This document shows positions 35,115 through 43,748 of a stretch of DNA of 64,000 bases, piece by piece. The stretch is taken from assembly GCF_024199845.1 (NCBI RefSeq), contig NZ_JANADO010000001.1, positions 3,100,001-3,164,000 on the forward strand, read 5' to 3'. The notes beneath the pieces are model-generated. The model was not told the origin of the DNA, searched no databases, and worked only from the letters and a program-made list of their open reading frames with translations. Position 1 is the first letter of the stretch. Every line of letters begins with the position of its first letter. A program made the position numbers and the translations under genes. The DNA comes from Bradyrhizobium sp. CCGB12. Its GTDB lineage: Bacteria > Pseudomonadota > Alphaproteobacteria > Rhizobiales > Xanthobacteraceae.

Positions 35115-35840
35115 TCAGCCGTTCGGGTACTCCACAAAATAAGCATCCCTCAATGCATCTTCGAGCAGTCGGCCTTCCGAATAGCCCGCCAGTGTCGCAG
35201 GCCGGCTGACGCCGTCGAGCAGGCGCGGACACGGCTCGGGCGCGCCGAGCACCGTGCGCACCGGGATGCGCTCGGCATAGATCGGCAATTCGTAGTCCTC
35301 ATCGTCGTCGGCCACGCCCTTGGCGCGGACTTTGGCCGAGGCCTCCTCGATCTCCATCGCAATGAAGGAGGTCGCCTTGATCTCCTGCGTGTTGCTCTGG
35401 CGCAGGTTCGCCGTGCGCCCCGGGAAGAAGCGGTCGACCATCGCGATCACCGCACGCTCCTTCTCCTCGAGATCGGTGACGAGGTAGGCCGTGCCGAACG
35501 CCATCACGGCGCGGTAGTCGGCGGAGTGATTGAAGCCGCAGCGCGCCAGCACGAGACTGTCGAGTTGCGCAACCGTCAGGCACACGCGCTCGCCTTTGGT
35601 CTGGTTGCGCAGCATGCGGCTGGCGCTGCTCCCATGCCAGTACAGCTTCGTTCCTTCGCGCCAGAAGAAGGTCGGCGTGCAATAAGGCTGGCCGTCGATG
35701 ACGTAGGACACGTGGCACAGCATCGAGGAATCCAGGATGCGGTGAACGGTCGCGTGATCGTAGAAGCCGCGGTCGTGACGACGCTTCACCTGGTTGCGCG
35801 CTGACGTCGGATAGGAATTGGAAGTCTCAACCTGGCTCAC
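35115..35840 (-). CDS. Pyridoxamine 5'-phosphate oxidase-family protein
   Basis: A split-barrel flavoprotein-like protein of about 241 residues from a GTG start. Residues 15-130 carry the core (DRGFYDHATVHRIL, then HVSYVIDGQPYCTPTFFWRE and GERVCLTVAQLD), typical of the PPOX-class FMN-binding group. It is divergent from a MocR-type regulator, a frequent pairing in which the regulator responds to pyridoxal phosphate. It is probably not the housekeeping PdxH. The start is uncertain. Confidence 0.8.
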   Translation of the reverse strand: MSQVETSNSYPTSARNQVKRRHDRGFYDHATVHRILDSSMLCHVSYVIDGQPYCTPTFFWREGTKLYWHGSSASRMLRNQTKGERVCLTVAQLDSLVLARCGFNHSADYRAVMAFGTAYLVTDLEEKERAVIAMVDRFFPGRTANLRQSNTQEIKATSFIAMEIEEASAKVRAKGVADDDEDYELPIYAERIPVRTVLGAPEPCPRLLDGVSRPATLAGYSEGRLLEDALRDAYFVEYPNG

Positions 35841-35913
35841 GGCCGCACCCCGGAATTGGAAACAATCCAGGAGAGTTGTAGCGGCGGATTTGGTCTGCGA
35901 TAGTGCCAATTCC

Positions 35914-37383
35914 ATGCAAAAAATTCCAACCAATTCTTCCTCGCCGACCAAGGCCGAGCTGCCGCTCGACCTCGCCGGTCCGCACATCACGGCGGGCGCC
36001 TCGGCCGCGCACCGGCTGTACCAAGCGCTGTGCGAGATGATCGTCTCCGGTCTCGTCAAGCCCGGCGAAGCGCTGCCGCCGTCGCGGACGCTGGCGCAGC
36101 AGACCGGCTTCCGCCGCAATGCCGTCGTCACCGCCTATGAACGCCTGATCGCCGACGGTTTTGCCGAGGCGACCGTCGGTTCCGGCACCTTCGTCGCAGC
36201 GCGGATTCCGGCGCGCGCGGCCGAGACGAAGACGCCCAAGGCCGTGATCGAAACGCCCAGGCAAGGCGCGTTCGCGCTCGGCTGCACCCATATCGACGAG
36301 CGGGCGCTGCAGCGCTTCCGCGCCTTCGTCGGCCGCCGCATGCGCGCATTCGGACCCGAGCATCTGCACTATGGCGGTCCCCGCGGCAGCCGCGAGCTGC
36401 GCGCGGCAATCGCCGATCACCTGTTGTCGGCGCGAGGCCTGCGCTGCGACCCCGATCAGATCATGCTCACATCAGGCACGCTGCATGCGCTGCGCATCGT
36501 GCTGAGCGCAATCCTGAAGCCAAACGACAAGGTCTGGTGCGAGGACCCCGGCTATCCGATCGTGCGCCAGACCATCGCACAATGCGGATATCGCACCGTG
36601 CCCGTTCCCGTCGACGCGCACGGCCTGCACGTGGCCAAGGGCCGTGCGGCGGCGCTGTCTGGGCGCGCGGCCTATGTCACGCCGTCGCACCAGTTTCCAC
36701 TGGGCGTCCAGATGTCGATGCCGCGGCGGCTCGAGCTGCTGGACTGGGCGAAGCAGGCCGGCGCCTTCGTGCTGGAGGACGATTACGACAGCGAGTTCCG
36801 CTATGACGGCGCGCCGCTGATGTCGCTTGCCGGCATCGATCACCTCCAGCGCGTGATCTACATGGGCACCTTCGCCAAGACCCTGTTTCCGGGCCTGCGT
36901 ATCGGCTATTGCGCCCTGCCCGAGCGCCTGATCGGGGATGCGACTGCTGCGCGCGCCGCGCTCGACCGCTTTCCCGGCACGCTGATGGAAGGCGCGGTGG
37001 CCGATATGCTCAATTCCGGCGCCTTCGCTGCGAACCTCAAGCGGGTGCGCAAGCTCTATCGCGAGGCGCGTGATGCCCTGGCCGCGACGCTGGAAGCCGA
37101 ATCCGACGGCGCGCTATCGGTGCCGGTGCCCTCACAAGGGCTGCATCTTGTCGCCCAGTTTGAACCGTCGGTCGATCTGGCGGTGGCGGTAGAGGCCAGG
37201 CAGGCCGCGGGCGCGGACGGATGGCTGCTCGCCGACACCTATTCGCGCGCGCGTCCCCTGCCCGGCTTCGTGCTGGGATTTTCCGGCCACGCGATTCCGA
37301 AGCTTGTGGCGTCAGCGGAACGGCTGGCCCGGGAATCACGCGCCGCACTGCGCACGAGAGCCAAATCGGCCCGGCGGGCGTGA
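35914..37383 (+). CDS. MocR/PdxR-type GntR regulator with aminotransferase domain
   Basis: A 489-residue regulator. Residues 25-100 form the GntR winged helix (ALPPSRTLAQQTGFRRNAVVTAYERL, read in two pieces of the same helix pair). The remainder is a class I aminotransferase fold with the PLP aspartate region VLEDDYDSEFRYDG and the PLP lysine in GTFAKTLFPGLRIGY. Such proteins sense PLP and control vitamin B6 or amino-acid genes. The likely target is the divergent PPOX gene; the two starts are about 70 bases apart. Confidence 0.9.
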   Translation: MQKIPTNSSSPTKAELPLDLAGPHITAGASAAHRLYQALCEMIVSGLVKPGEALPPSRTLAQQTGFRRNAVVTAYERLIADGFAEATVGSGTFVAARIPARAAETKTPKAVIETPRQGAFALGCTHIDERALQRFRAFVGRRMRAFGPEHLHYGGPRGSRELRAAIADHLLSARGLRCDPDQIMLTSGTLHALRIVLSAILKPNDKVWCEDPGYPIVRQTIAQCGYRTVPVPVDAHGLHVAKGRAAALSGRAAYVTPSHQFPLGVQMSMPRRLELLDWAKQAGAFVLEDDYDSEFRYDGAPLMSLAGIDHLQRVIYMGTFAKTLFPGLRIGYCALPERLIGDATAARAALDRFPGTLMEGAVADMLNSGAFAANLKRVRKLYREARDALAATLEAESDGALSVPVPSQGLHLVAQFEPSVDLAVAVEARQAAGADGWLLADTYSRARPLPGFVLGFSGHAIPKLVASAERLARESRAALRTRAKSARRA

Positions 37384-37450
37384 CGAAGCCTCACTACCAG
37401 AATCGCAAGCCCATCCCTACATTGCGGCATCGATGCCGGGACCTCACATC

Positions 37451-37696
37451 ATGCTTTTCCGCCGTGCAGTCTGCCTCTCGCTCCTGCTCTCCGCCGCGCT
37501 CGCGACGACGGCGCATGCCGTCACCGTGGGACGCGAGCAGGACATCGTCGACCTCAAGCTCGGCCAGCGCGTGCTCGTGGATGACGGAACCTGCCCCGCC
37601 GGACAGGTGAAGGAGGTGCGCGGCGCGAAGATGACCGACAAGGGCGTCGCGCGGACCAGCGCCTGCGTGCCGCGTTACGGTCCGAAGACGAAATGA
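37451..37696 (+). CDS. Small secreted protein, DUF6719-like
   Basis: An 81-residue protein with a clear signal peptide (SLLLSAALATTAHA). The mature part has LKLGQRVLVDDGTCPAGQVKEV in two segments and a C-terminal cysteine (SACVPRYG), probably one disulfide. It resembles short periplasmic hypotheticals of Bradyrhizobium that I associate with DUF6719, though this is from memory. Function unknown. Confidence 0.65.
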   Translation: MLFRRAVCLSLLLSAALATTAHAVTVGREQDIVDLKLGQRVLVDDGTCPAGQVKEVRGAKMTDKGVARTSACVPRYGPKTK

Positions 37697-37699
37697 TCA

Positions 37700-37747
37700 G
37701 AGCATGATCCGGAAAAGTGCGCAGCGGTTTCCGACGAGATCATGCTC
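37700..37747. repeat. Palindromic repeat between convergent genes
   Basis: GAGCATGATC and GATCATGCTC form outer arms, with CCGGAAAA / TTTCCGAC inside. This 48-base element is familiar from many alphaproteobacterial intergenic regions. Between convergent genes it could terminate both. Confidence 0.75.
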
Positions 37748-37761
37748 GATAACGCGGCGCG

Positions 37762-38133
37762 CTACTTCGCCGGGTCGAACATGCACTGCAAGGTCGGCTT
37801 GGCGATCTTGGTGAAGGTCTCGCCGATTTCGCCCTGCTTGGACGTCGGCACCCAGTCGGTCTCGATCGTCGGTACGCCGGTCTCGCTGATGCCGCGCAGC
37901 AGCGCCTCGCGCAAATCGCGGTCCTCGACGACGGCGGCGGCATGGTCGTGCAGGCAACCGCAGACCTCTTCCGGGTGCTCCCAGCGCCCGAGCATGCGCG
38001 GCGCACATTGACGCACGAATTCGCTGCGGGGATCCGGCAATCTCGAGGGAGCGCGTACCTGCGCCTGAGCGGCATTCATCGTCAGGAGGGATATGAACGC
38101 TGCGGCGCAGAAGCGAACAAGCATGGTGGCCAT
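37762..38133 (-). CDS. Secreted hypothetical protein
   Basis: A 123-residue protein with a signal peptide ending at NAAQAQV. The mature part contains four cysteines (RQCAPRM, EVCGCLHD, LQCMFD), suggesting two disulfides in the periplasm. An ATG three codons later is an alternative start. No family is recognised. Confidence 0.65.
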   Translation of the reverse strand: MATMLVRFCAAAFISLLTMNAAQAQVRAPSRLPDPRSEFVRQCAPRMLGRWEHPEEVCGCLHDHAAAVVEDRDLREALLRGISETGVPTIETDWVPTSKQGEIGETFTKIAKPTLQCMFDPAK

Positions 38134-38158
38134 TGCCGGCTGATTTTCTTGTTGGCGA

Positions 38159-38323
38159 TCAAAAGCGCGTGGCGAGCACGATCGGCTGCGGTGCGGTGAT
38201 CGTCAGCGGCGAACCACTGTACTGGAAGGTGCCGACACCGGGCAGACTGCCGTCCGGTGCACCTGCGAACGAGGAGCCGGCGAGCACGAAACCGAAGGCA
38301 AGGATGAAGCTGAGCGCGCGCAT
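38159..38323 (-). CDS. Short secreted peptide
   Basis: A 54-residue frame beginning MRALSFILAFGFVLAGSSFA, a signal peptide, followed by about 34 small, mostly uncharged residues (GVGTFQYSGSPLTITAPQP). GGAGAC precedes the ATG at good spacing. A longer in-frame start exists but lacks a ribosome site. Function unknown. Confidence 0.55.
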   Translation of the reverse strand: MRALSFILAFGFVLAGSSFAGAPDGSLPGVGTFQYSGSPLTITAPQPIVLATRF

Positions 38324-38959
38324 GGTCTTGTCTCCGAATCGTGGCCGGCGGTGCGCCGTCGACGTGGTGAAGCTGATAACCATGGGCGGTTTCGCGCGTG
38401 ATGCGCCAAAAGCCGAAAATGGTTTCATCTTCGTGAGAATTGTTTCGTGGCATTCGGGACGACGAAACATTCGGCCAAAAAGCCCAATCATTTCAGATGG
38501 CCCGCGCTCCGGCCCAAAGCCGCCCGACAAGTTCCTGTTCAAGCTTGGGGGAGCCTCGGATGCAGGCGCCGTCACGCGCCAGCCTCACGCGCTTCACACG
38601 CATTTTACGTTTTTCTGCTGAAGAGGAAGCCGAACGAAGGCTGGGCCCTGTCGAACCGGGGGCGCTTCGGCTGCGACCCAAGCCATCGAAATCGAGACGC
38701 CCGGGATCACCGGGCGCGTTCACGTGAGGGATGGCCATCATGATGCCGACAGATCGCGCCGCGACACACGAGGCGGACCAATGGACGGGCCGCGGAGATC
38801 AACGCCCCGTTCGCAACGGCGCCACGTCATCTGGTGAAATGGCGCTGCAATCAAACCGCGGCTTTGAAGCCGCGCCACAGACCTTCGTGCGGCTGACCGG
38901 ATCGTATCTTGCAACGCCGCGCGCCAGCCGCGCTGTCGTCACTGAGTGAACGCAGCGCG
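38324..38959. other. Intergenic stretch with no convincing gene
   Basis: About 635 bases. A 72-residue plus-strand frame (38731-38949) starts after a GAGGG-like site but shows no family pattern or membrane segment. Several minus-strand frames are equally weak. No repeat seen elsewhere in the window was recognised. Confidence 0.4.
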
Positions 38960-39508
38960 TCAATGCGTGAAGAACTCCCCGCACTTCTGGACGCTTGCGT
39001 CCGCAGGTCCCCACGGCATGATCGGCACCGTCGAGGTTGAGTTCTTCGGCGAACCCTCGATCAGCTTGTCCGAATAGACCATGTAGACCAGCACGTTACG
39101 CTTGGCGTCACAGCCGCGCACAATCTGCATCCTTTTAAAGAACAGCGAACGGCGCTGGCGGAACATGTCGTCGCCCTGCTCCATCTTGTTCTTGAACTTG
39201 ATCGGGCCGACCTGGCGACAAGCGAGCGAGATGTCCGAGACCTCCTCGGCCAGGCCCAGCCAGCCCTTGAAGCCGCCCTTCTCCGGCACCGTGAAATGAC
39301 AGGCCACGCCCTCGACCTCGGGGTCGTCGAGGCCATAGGTCGCGAGCTTGTCATTCGGGCTCATCCATTTGAACACGGTCGAGCGGCGGAAGATCAGATC
39401 CGGCTCGTCGGCAGCTCTCGCGGAAGCCACCGGAACAGCCAGAGCCAGGAGGAATAAAGCGAGGCCTTTCAAGCGGATGCCGGCAAGACCAGGGAAACGA
39501 GATGACAT
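38960..39508 (-). CDS. creA: CreA family periplasmic protein
   Basis: A 182-residue protein with a signal peptide (LALFLLALAVPVASARA). EVEGVACHFTVPEKGG, LAEEVSDISLACRQVGPI and VYMVYSDKLIEGSPKNS follow the CreA pattern. The ATG at 39508 follows GGAGAA. CreA is a conserved protein of unknown function, originally named from the E. coli cre locus, but here there are no creBC genes. Confidence 0.9.
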   Translation of the reverse strand: MSSRFPGLAGIRLKGLALFLLALAVPVASARAADEPDLIFRRSTVFKWMSPNDKLATYGLDDPEVEGVACHFTVPEKGGFKGWLGLAEEVSDISLACRQVGPIKFKNKMEQGDDMFRQRRSLFFKRMQIVRGCDAKRNVLVYMVYSDKLIEGSPKNSTSTVPIMPWGPADASVQKCGEFFTH

Positions 39509-39703
39509 GAAGTTCTCCGGTAACAAGTCACCGCAATGTAGGCATCGCCTGGCCGGTCAGGAAGACGAGCGGCAAGCGGCGCGGTCGCCGTTTACCGCTC
39601 TGTGAGGCTTTTCTGCTACGTCCCGAACAAAAGTCGCTGACGGCAGAACCACTTTGCTAGTGAACGCGTATCCCCTCTGCGAGACTAATGTCTGATTTGG
39701 ATT

Positions 39704-41320
39704 ATGGATTCGAGGATGAATAGCGTGAACGGGTCCGGTTCGTCAGCTAAACCGGCGCGGCTGTGGCAGGTCGTCATTTTGGCGGCGGCAGGCGCGATCG
39801 GTACGGCCGGCCAGGCGGACGCAGCGTATTATTATTGGACCGATTATTCCGACGGGTCCTATTACCCCAGGCAGGATCGGCGTCCCGAAATGCCGCGCCA
39901 GAAGCCGCAGAAGCGCAGTGCGGCGGGCAAGAAGGAGATCGCCGCCGCGAAGGAAGCCGGCACCAAGCCGCAAGGCCCGCTGGTCATCGTGGTCTCGATC
40001 GATCGGCAGAAGGTGACGGTCTACGACACCAATGGCGTGTTCGCGGAATCCCCGGTGTCGACAGGCATGAAGGGCCATTCGACGCCGATGGGTGTGTTCA
40101 GCGTCATCCAGAAGCACAAATTCCACCACTCCAACATCTATAGCGGCGCGCCGATGCCGTACATGCAGCGGATCACCTGGTCCGGCGTAGCCATGCATGC
40201 GGGCGTGCTGCCGGGCTATCCGGCCTCCCATGGCTGCATCCGCATGCCGATGGCGTTCGCGGTGAAGATGTGGAACTGGACCAGGATGGGCGCGCGCGTG
40301 ATCGTGGCGCCCGGCCAGATGTCACCGCAAAGCGTCTCGCATCCGCTGCTCGCCTCCGTGCGTGTGCCGCCGCAGCCCACTGCCAGCCTCGCGCCGCAGA
40401 TCAATGCCGATGACAAGGCCGATAAGGGCGAACTGCAGACCAAAGTCACCGAAGCCAAGGCGACTGAAAGCACGGCAGCAGAGACGAAGACCGCCAGCGC
40501 GGACAGCGTGCTCGAACTGCGCACGTCGGTCGGCCACACCGTGATGTCGGATGTGACCACCGGCAATGCACCCGCCCGCGAGCAAGCCGCCGCGCCGGCC
40601 GACAAGATCGAGACCAAGACCGCCGAGGCATCTGACGTGGCTGAAGCCCCCAAGGCTTCAACAGCGGCCGACAAGCACGACGCCGCCAAGACCGAGCCGG
40701 CAAAAGCCGAGCCTGCCCAGTCCGAAGCAGCCAAGACCGAAGCTGCCGCCCCCGCGAAGAAGCCCGACACATCGGCGCCGGCACTCGCCGCCTCGCCCGA
40801 CGTGAAGAAGGACGAGACTCGCGTTGCCGATCCCGCGCCTGCGGCAAAGCCGGACGCGCCGAGGCGCGCCGGCCAGATCGCCGTCTTCATCAGCCGCAAG
40901 GATTCCAAGCTCTACGTCCGGCAGAATTTCGCTCCGCTGTTCGAGGTGCCCGTCACCATCGCCGCGAGTGACAGGCCGCTCGGCACGCATGTCTTCACCG
41001 CCGAACTCGACAAGGCCGATTCCAATGCCCTGCGTTGGTCGGTGGTGTCGCTGCCGATCTCCGTCCGCGCAGCCGTGCGCGATGACGACGGACGCGTGTC
41101 ACGCCGCCAGCGCGGCGCTGCCGTGATCCCCGTTGCCGCAAAGCCGGTGGTCACGCCGGACAGTCCGACGGAAGCCCTCGACCGCATTGCGATCCCCGCC
41201 GACACCATGGCAAAGATCAACGAGATGCTGACCACTGGTGGCTCGATCATCGTCTCCGACCAGGGCATCAACCAGGGCGAGACCGGCGAAGGCACCGACT
41301 TCATCGTCCGCCTGTACTGA
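39704..41320 (+). CDS. L,D-transpeptidase with second YkuD-like domain
   Basis: A 538-residue envelope protein. An N-terminal membrane segment (VVILAAAGAIGTAGQADA) precedes a YkuD catalytic domain at about residues 98-205, with the active-site motif SHGCIRMP. Residues 230-385 are a low-complexity Ala/Lys/Glu/Pro linker. Residues 388-538 resemble a second YkuD-like domain without a cysteine motif. It likely cross-links peptidoglycan or attaches proteins to it. An ATG at 39716 is an alternative start. Confidence 0.85.
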   Translation: MDSRMNSVNGSGSSAKPARLWQVVILAAAGAIGTAGQADAAYYYWTDYSDGSYYPRQDRRPEMPRQKPQKRSAAGKKEIAAAKEAGTKPQGPLVIVVSIDRQKVTVYDTNGVFAESPVSTGMKGHSTPMGVFSVIQKHKFHHSNIYSGAPMPYMQRITWSGVAMHAGVLPGYPASHGCIRMPMAFAVKMWNWTRMGARVIVAPGQMSPQSVSHPLLASVRVPPQPTASLAPQINADDKADKGELQTKVTEAKATESTAAETKTASADSVLELRTSVGHTVMSDVTTGNAPAREQAAAPADKIETKTAEASDVAEAPKASTAADKHDAAKTEPAKAEPAQSEAAKTEAAAPAKKPDTSAPALAASPDVKKDETRVADPAPAAKPDAPRRAGQIAVFISRKDSKLYVRQNFAPLFEVPVTIAASDRPLGTHVFTAELDKADSNALRWSVVSLPISVRAAVRDDDGRVSRRQRGAAVIPVAAKPVVTPDSPTEALDRIAIPADTMAKINEMLTTGGSIIVSDQGINQGETGEGTDFIVRLY

Positions 41321-41409
41321 GCTTCATGGCTCCCGATAACGCGGTGTTGACGAGTGACGTCGCACCGGCGGGGTAACATGCGCTCCGGATCATTTCGGGG
41401 GACGCCGTC

Positions 41410-41979
41410 ATGATGAACCGCAGAACCTTGCTCACCGCTGCGCTTGCAGGCATGCTTGCACCCGCAACACGCGCATTCGCCGACGGCGGCATGAGCCGGA
41501 TCTCGGCCTATGCCTTCTCCTTTCCCGCATTGTCCGGCGACGACATCCGCCTTGCCGCCTTCACTGGCAAGCCGCTGCTGGTGGTGAACACCGCCTCGCT
41601 CTGCGGCTACACCCCGCAATATGCGGGTCTTCAGGAGCTCTGGGGCGAATTTCGCGAGCGCGGGCTCACCGTGATCGGCGTGCCCTCCAACGATTTCGGC
41701 GGCCAGGAGCCCGGCGGCGCCGGCGAGATCACGGAGACCGCGCACCACCAATACGGCGTTACCTTCCCGATCGCGGCCAAGGCAACTGTGGTCGGGGCGA
41801 AGGCGCATCCGTTCTACAAATGGGCAGCCGAGACCCGGCCGAAGGACGTTCCGCGCTGGAACTTCCACAAATACCTGATCGGCCGGGACGGCTATATCGC
41901 CGAGGTCTTTCCGTCCGCGGTCGCGCCGACCGATACGCGGGTCAAAACGGCCGTTGTCAAGGCGCTGGCCGACAGTTGA
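41410..41979 (+). CDS. Periplasmic glutathione peroxidase-like protein
   Basis: A 189-residue thioredoxin-fold peroxidase with a leader (NRRTLLTAALAGMLAPATRA). Catalytic residues are present: Cys in NTASLCGYTPQY, Gln in PSNDFGGQEPG and Trp in RWNFHKYL. It probably reduces hydroperoxides in the periplasm, likely with thioredoxin-like donors rather than glutathione. It is followed by the deacetylase gene on the same strand. Confidence 0.9.
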   Translation: MMNRRTLLTAALAGMLAPATRAFADGGMSRISAYAFSFPALSGDDIRLAAFTGKPLLVVNTASLCGYTPQYAGLQELWGEFRERGLTVIGVPSNDFGGQEPGGAGEITETAHHQYGVTFPIAAKATVVGAKAHPFYKWAAETRPKDVPRWNFHKYLIGRDGYIAEVFPSAVAPTDTRVKTAVVKALADS

Positions 41980-42145
41980 CGCGAGCTGCGCCAATCCGGT
42001 TGGGCACAATTGTGGCGGGGCATCAAACAGCCGTTGCAATGGCGAGGGCCCACCATCTAGGCTAGGATCGTTTGGGGCAGGATGGTTTTTGCCGCAGGCG
42101 AAAAAGCCGCGGCAGAACAACGGGATCAATCTCGAGGACATCACC

Positions 42146-43174
42146 ATGCGTGTGGCGGCAGGACTGATTTTGGTAAGCGCGATGTCGGCTGCGATGACCG
42201 GCGCAGCATGGTCGCAGACACCGGCCGCCAAACCCGCAGCGGCAACGCAGGCCGCACCGACGGCAACGCCGGCAGCTGCCCCGCCCGCTGCGGCTCCAGC
42301 GGCAGCTCCCGCTACAGCCACCGCCACGCCAGCTGGCTTCGTCAATCCGCCGCCCCCCAAACAGGCGCCGCAGCCGGCGCGCGCAGCCTGCAACACGCCT
42401 GGCGCGCTCGGTGTTGCCCGCACCGTCGAGATCGATACCACGGGCGGTCCGGGCTTCGGCTTCGAGCATTTCAAGGAGCTCGACTTCCTGCGCGACAAGG
42501 AGGTTGTCCTGACCTTCGACGACGGCCCGTGGCCGCGCAACACACCCGCGGTGCTGAAGGCGCTCGCCGATGAATGCACCACCGGCATCTTCTTCTCCAT
42601 CGGCAAGCACGCGACCTACGAGCCGGAGATCCTGAAGCAGGTCTACGCGGCCGGCCATACGGTCGGCGCCCACACCTGGTCGCACGCCAACCTCAACAAC
42701 AAGAAGCTCACGGAAGCGCAGCGCAAGGAAGAGATCGAGAAGGGCTTCAGCGCCGTGAAATGGGCGCTCGGCGGCATCTCGCCGTCGCCGTTCTTCCGCT
42801 TCCCGGCACTCCAGCATCCGCCGGAGATGGTCACCTATCTCGGCAATCGCAACGTCGCGATCTTCTCTTGCGATATCGACTCGTTCGACTTCAAGGCCTC
42901 CAAGCCCGAGAAGGTGGTCGAGACCGTGATGAAGAAGCTCGACACCAAGGGCAAGGGCATCATCCTGATGCACGACTTCCAGAAGCACACCGCGGAAGCC
43001 CTGCCCGAGTTGCTCAAGCGCCTGAAGGCCGGCGGCTACAAGGTGGTGGCGATGCGCGCGAAATTCCCGGCCTCGACACTGCCCGAATACGACCAGGAGC
43101 TGCTCAAGGACGCCAAGCTGCCGACGGTGAGCCAGCGCCCGGTCAATTCAGTGGTGACGACCGTTTCGGAATAG
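42146..43174 (+). CDS. Secreted polysaccharide deacetylase, NodB-homology
   Basis: A 342-residue protein with a signal peptide, then an Ala/Pro-rich linker (residues 25-75) and a NodB domain. Motifs in order: VVLTFDDGPWP (catalytic and metal aspartates), AHTWSHANL (metal histidines), FFRFPAL (motif 3) and IILMHDF (motif 5). It probably removes acetyl groups from a cell-surface polysaccharide or peptidoglycan. It is too far from nod genes to be called NodB. Confidence 0.88.
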   Translation: MRVAAGLILVSAMSAAMTGAAWSQTPAAKPAAATQAAPTATPAAAPPAAAPAAAPATATATPAGFVNPPPPKQAPQPARAACNTPGALGVARTVEIDTTGGPGFGFEHFKELDFLRDKEVVLTFDDGPWPRNTPAVLKALADECTTGIFFSIGKHATYEPEILKQVYAAGHTVGAHTWSHANLNNKKLTEAQRKEEIEKGFSAVKWALGGISPSPFFRFPALQHPPEMVTYLGNRNVAIFSCDIDSFDFKASKPEKVVETVMKKLDTKGKGIILMHDFQKHTAEALPELLKRLKAGGYKVVAMRAKFPASTLPEYDQELLKDAKLPTVSQRPVNSVVTTVSE

Positions 43175-43181
43175 AAGGCAA

Positions 43182-43733
43182 TTGTCTTTCCGGTTCGAAG
43201 GCTACGTCATCGTCTCCGCGGACGGCATGCTCGCCGACGCGACGCATGTGATGCCGGACAGCCTGAAGTTCGATGGCGACAAGCTGTTCTTCGAGCAGGC
43301 GCTCGATCGCGCCGCGCTGGTCGTGCACGGCCGCAATTCGCACGAGCAGCAGCCGAATTCGCCCAAGCGCAAGCGCCTGATCCTGACCCGCAAGATCAAG
43401 GCGCTCACCGTCGATCCCGAGATGCCGAACGCGACGTTGTGGAATCCGGAACATGCCAGCTTCGAAGAGGCCTGCGGCTTCGCCGACGTCGCCTCCGGCA
43501 CCGTCGCGATCATCGGCGGCCCTGTCGTGTTCGACATGTTCATGGATCGCTACGACACGTTCTGGCTGTCGGAAGCCCCGCATGTGCGGCTGCCCGGCGG
43601 CGAAGGCTGTTTTGTCGGCGTGCCCAACCGGACGCCACACGACGTGCTCGCCTCGCACGGGATGAAGCCGGGCAGGCCGTATCTGCTCGACGCGGCGCAT
43701 GACGTCACCGTCACGCCGTGGCGCCGAGCCTAG
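43182..43733 (+). CDS. Dihydrofolate reductase-fold protein (RibD C-terminal-like)
   Basis: A 183-residue protein from a TTG start seven bases after the deacetylase stop. GYVIVSADGMLAD, then DRAALVVHGRNSHEQ and VAIIGGPVVFDMFM match the DHFR/RibD-reductase fold, with the nucleotide-binding GG in IIGG. The biological reaction is unknown; it is unlikely to be the housekeeping FolA. Confidence 0.7.
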   Translation: MSFRFEGYVIVSADGMLADATHVMPDSLKFDGDKLFFEQALDRAALVVHGRNSHEQQPNSPKRKRLILTRKIKALTVDPEMPNATLWNPEHASFEEACGFADVASGTVAIIGGPVVFDMFMDRYDTFWLSEAPHVRLPGGEGCFVGVPNRTPHDVLASHGMKPGRPYLLDAAHDVTVTPWRRA

Positions 43734-43748
43734 CGCAGGCGATCTGCG

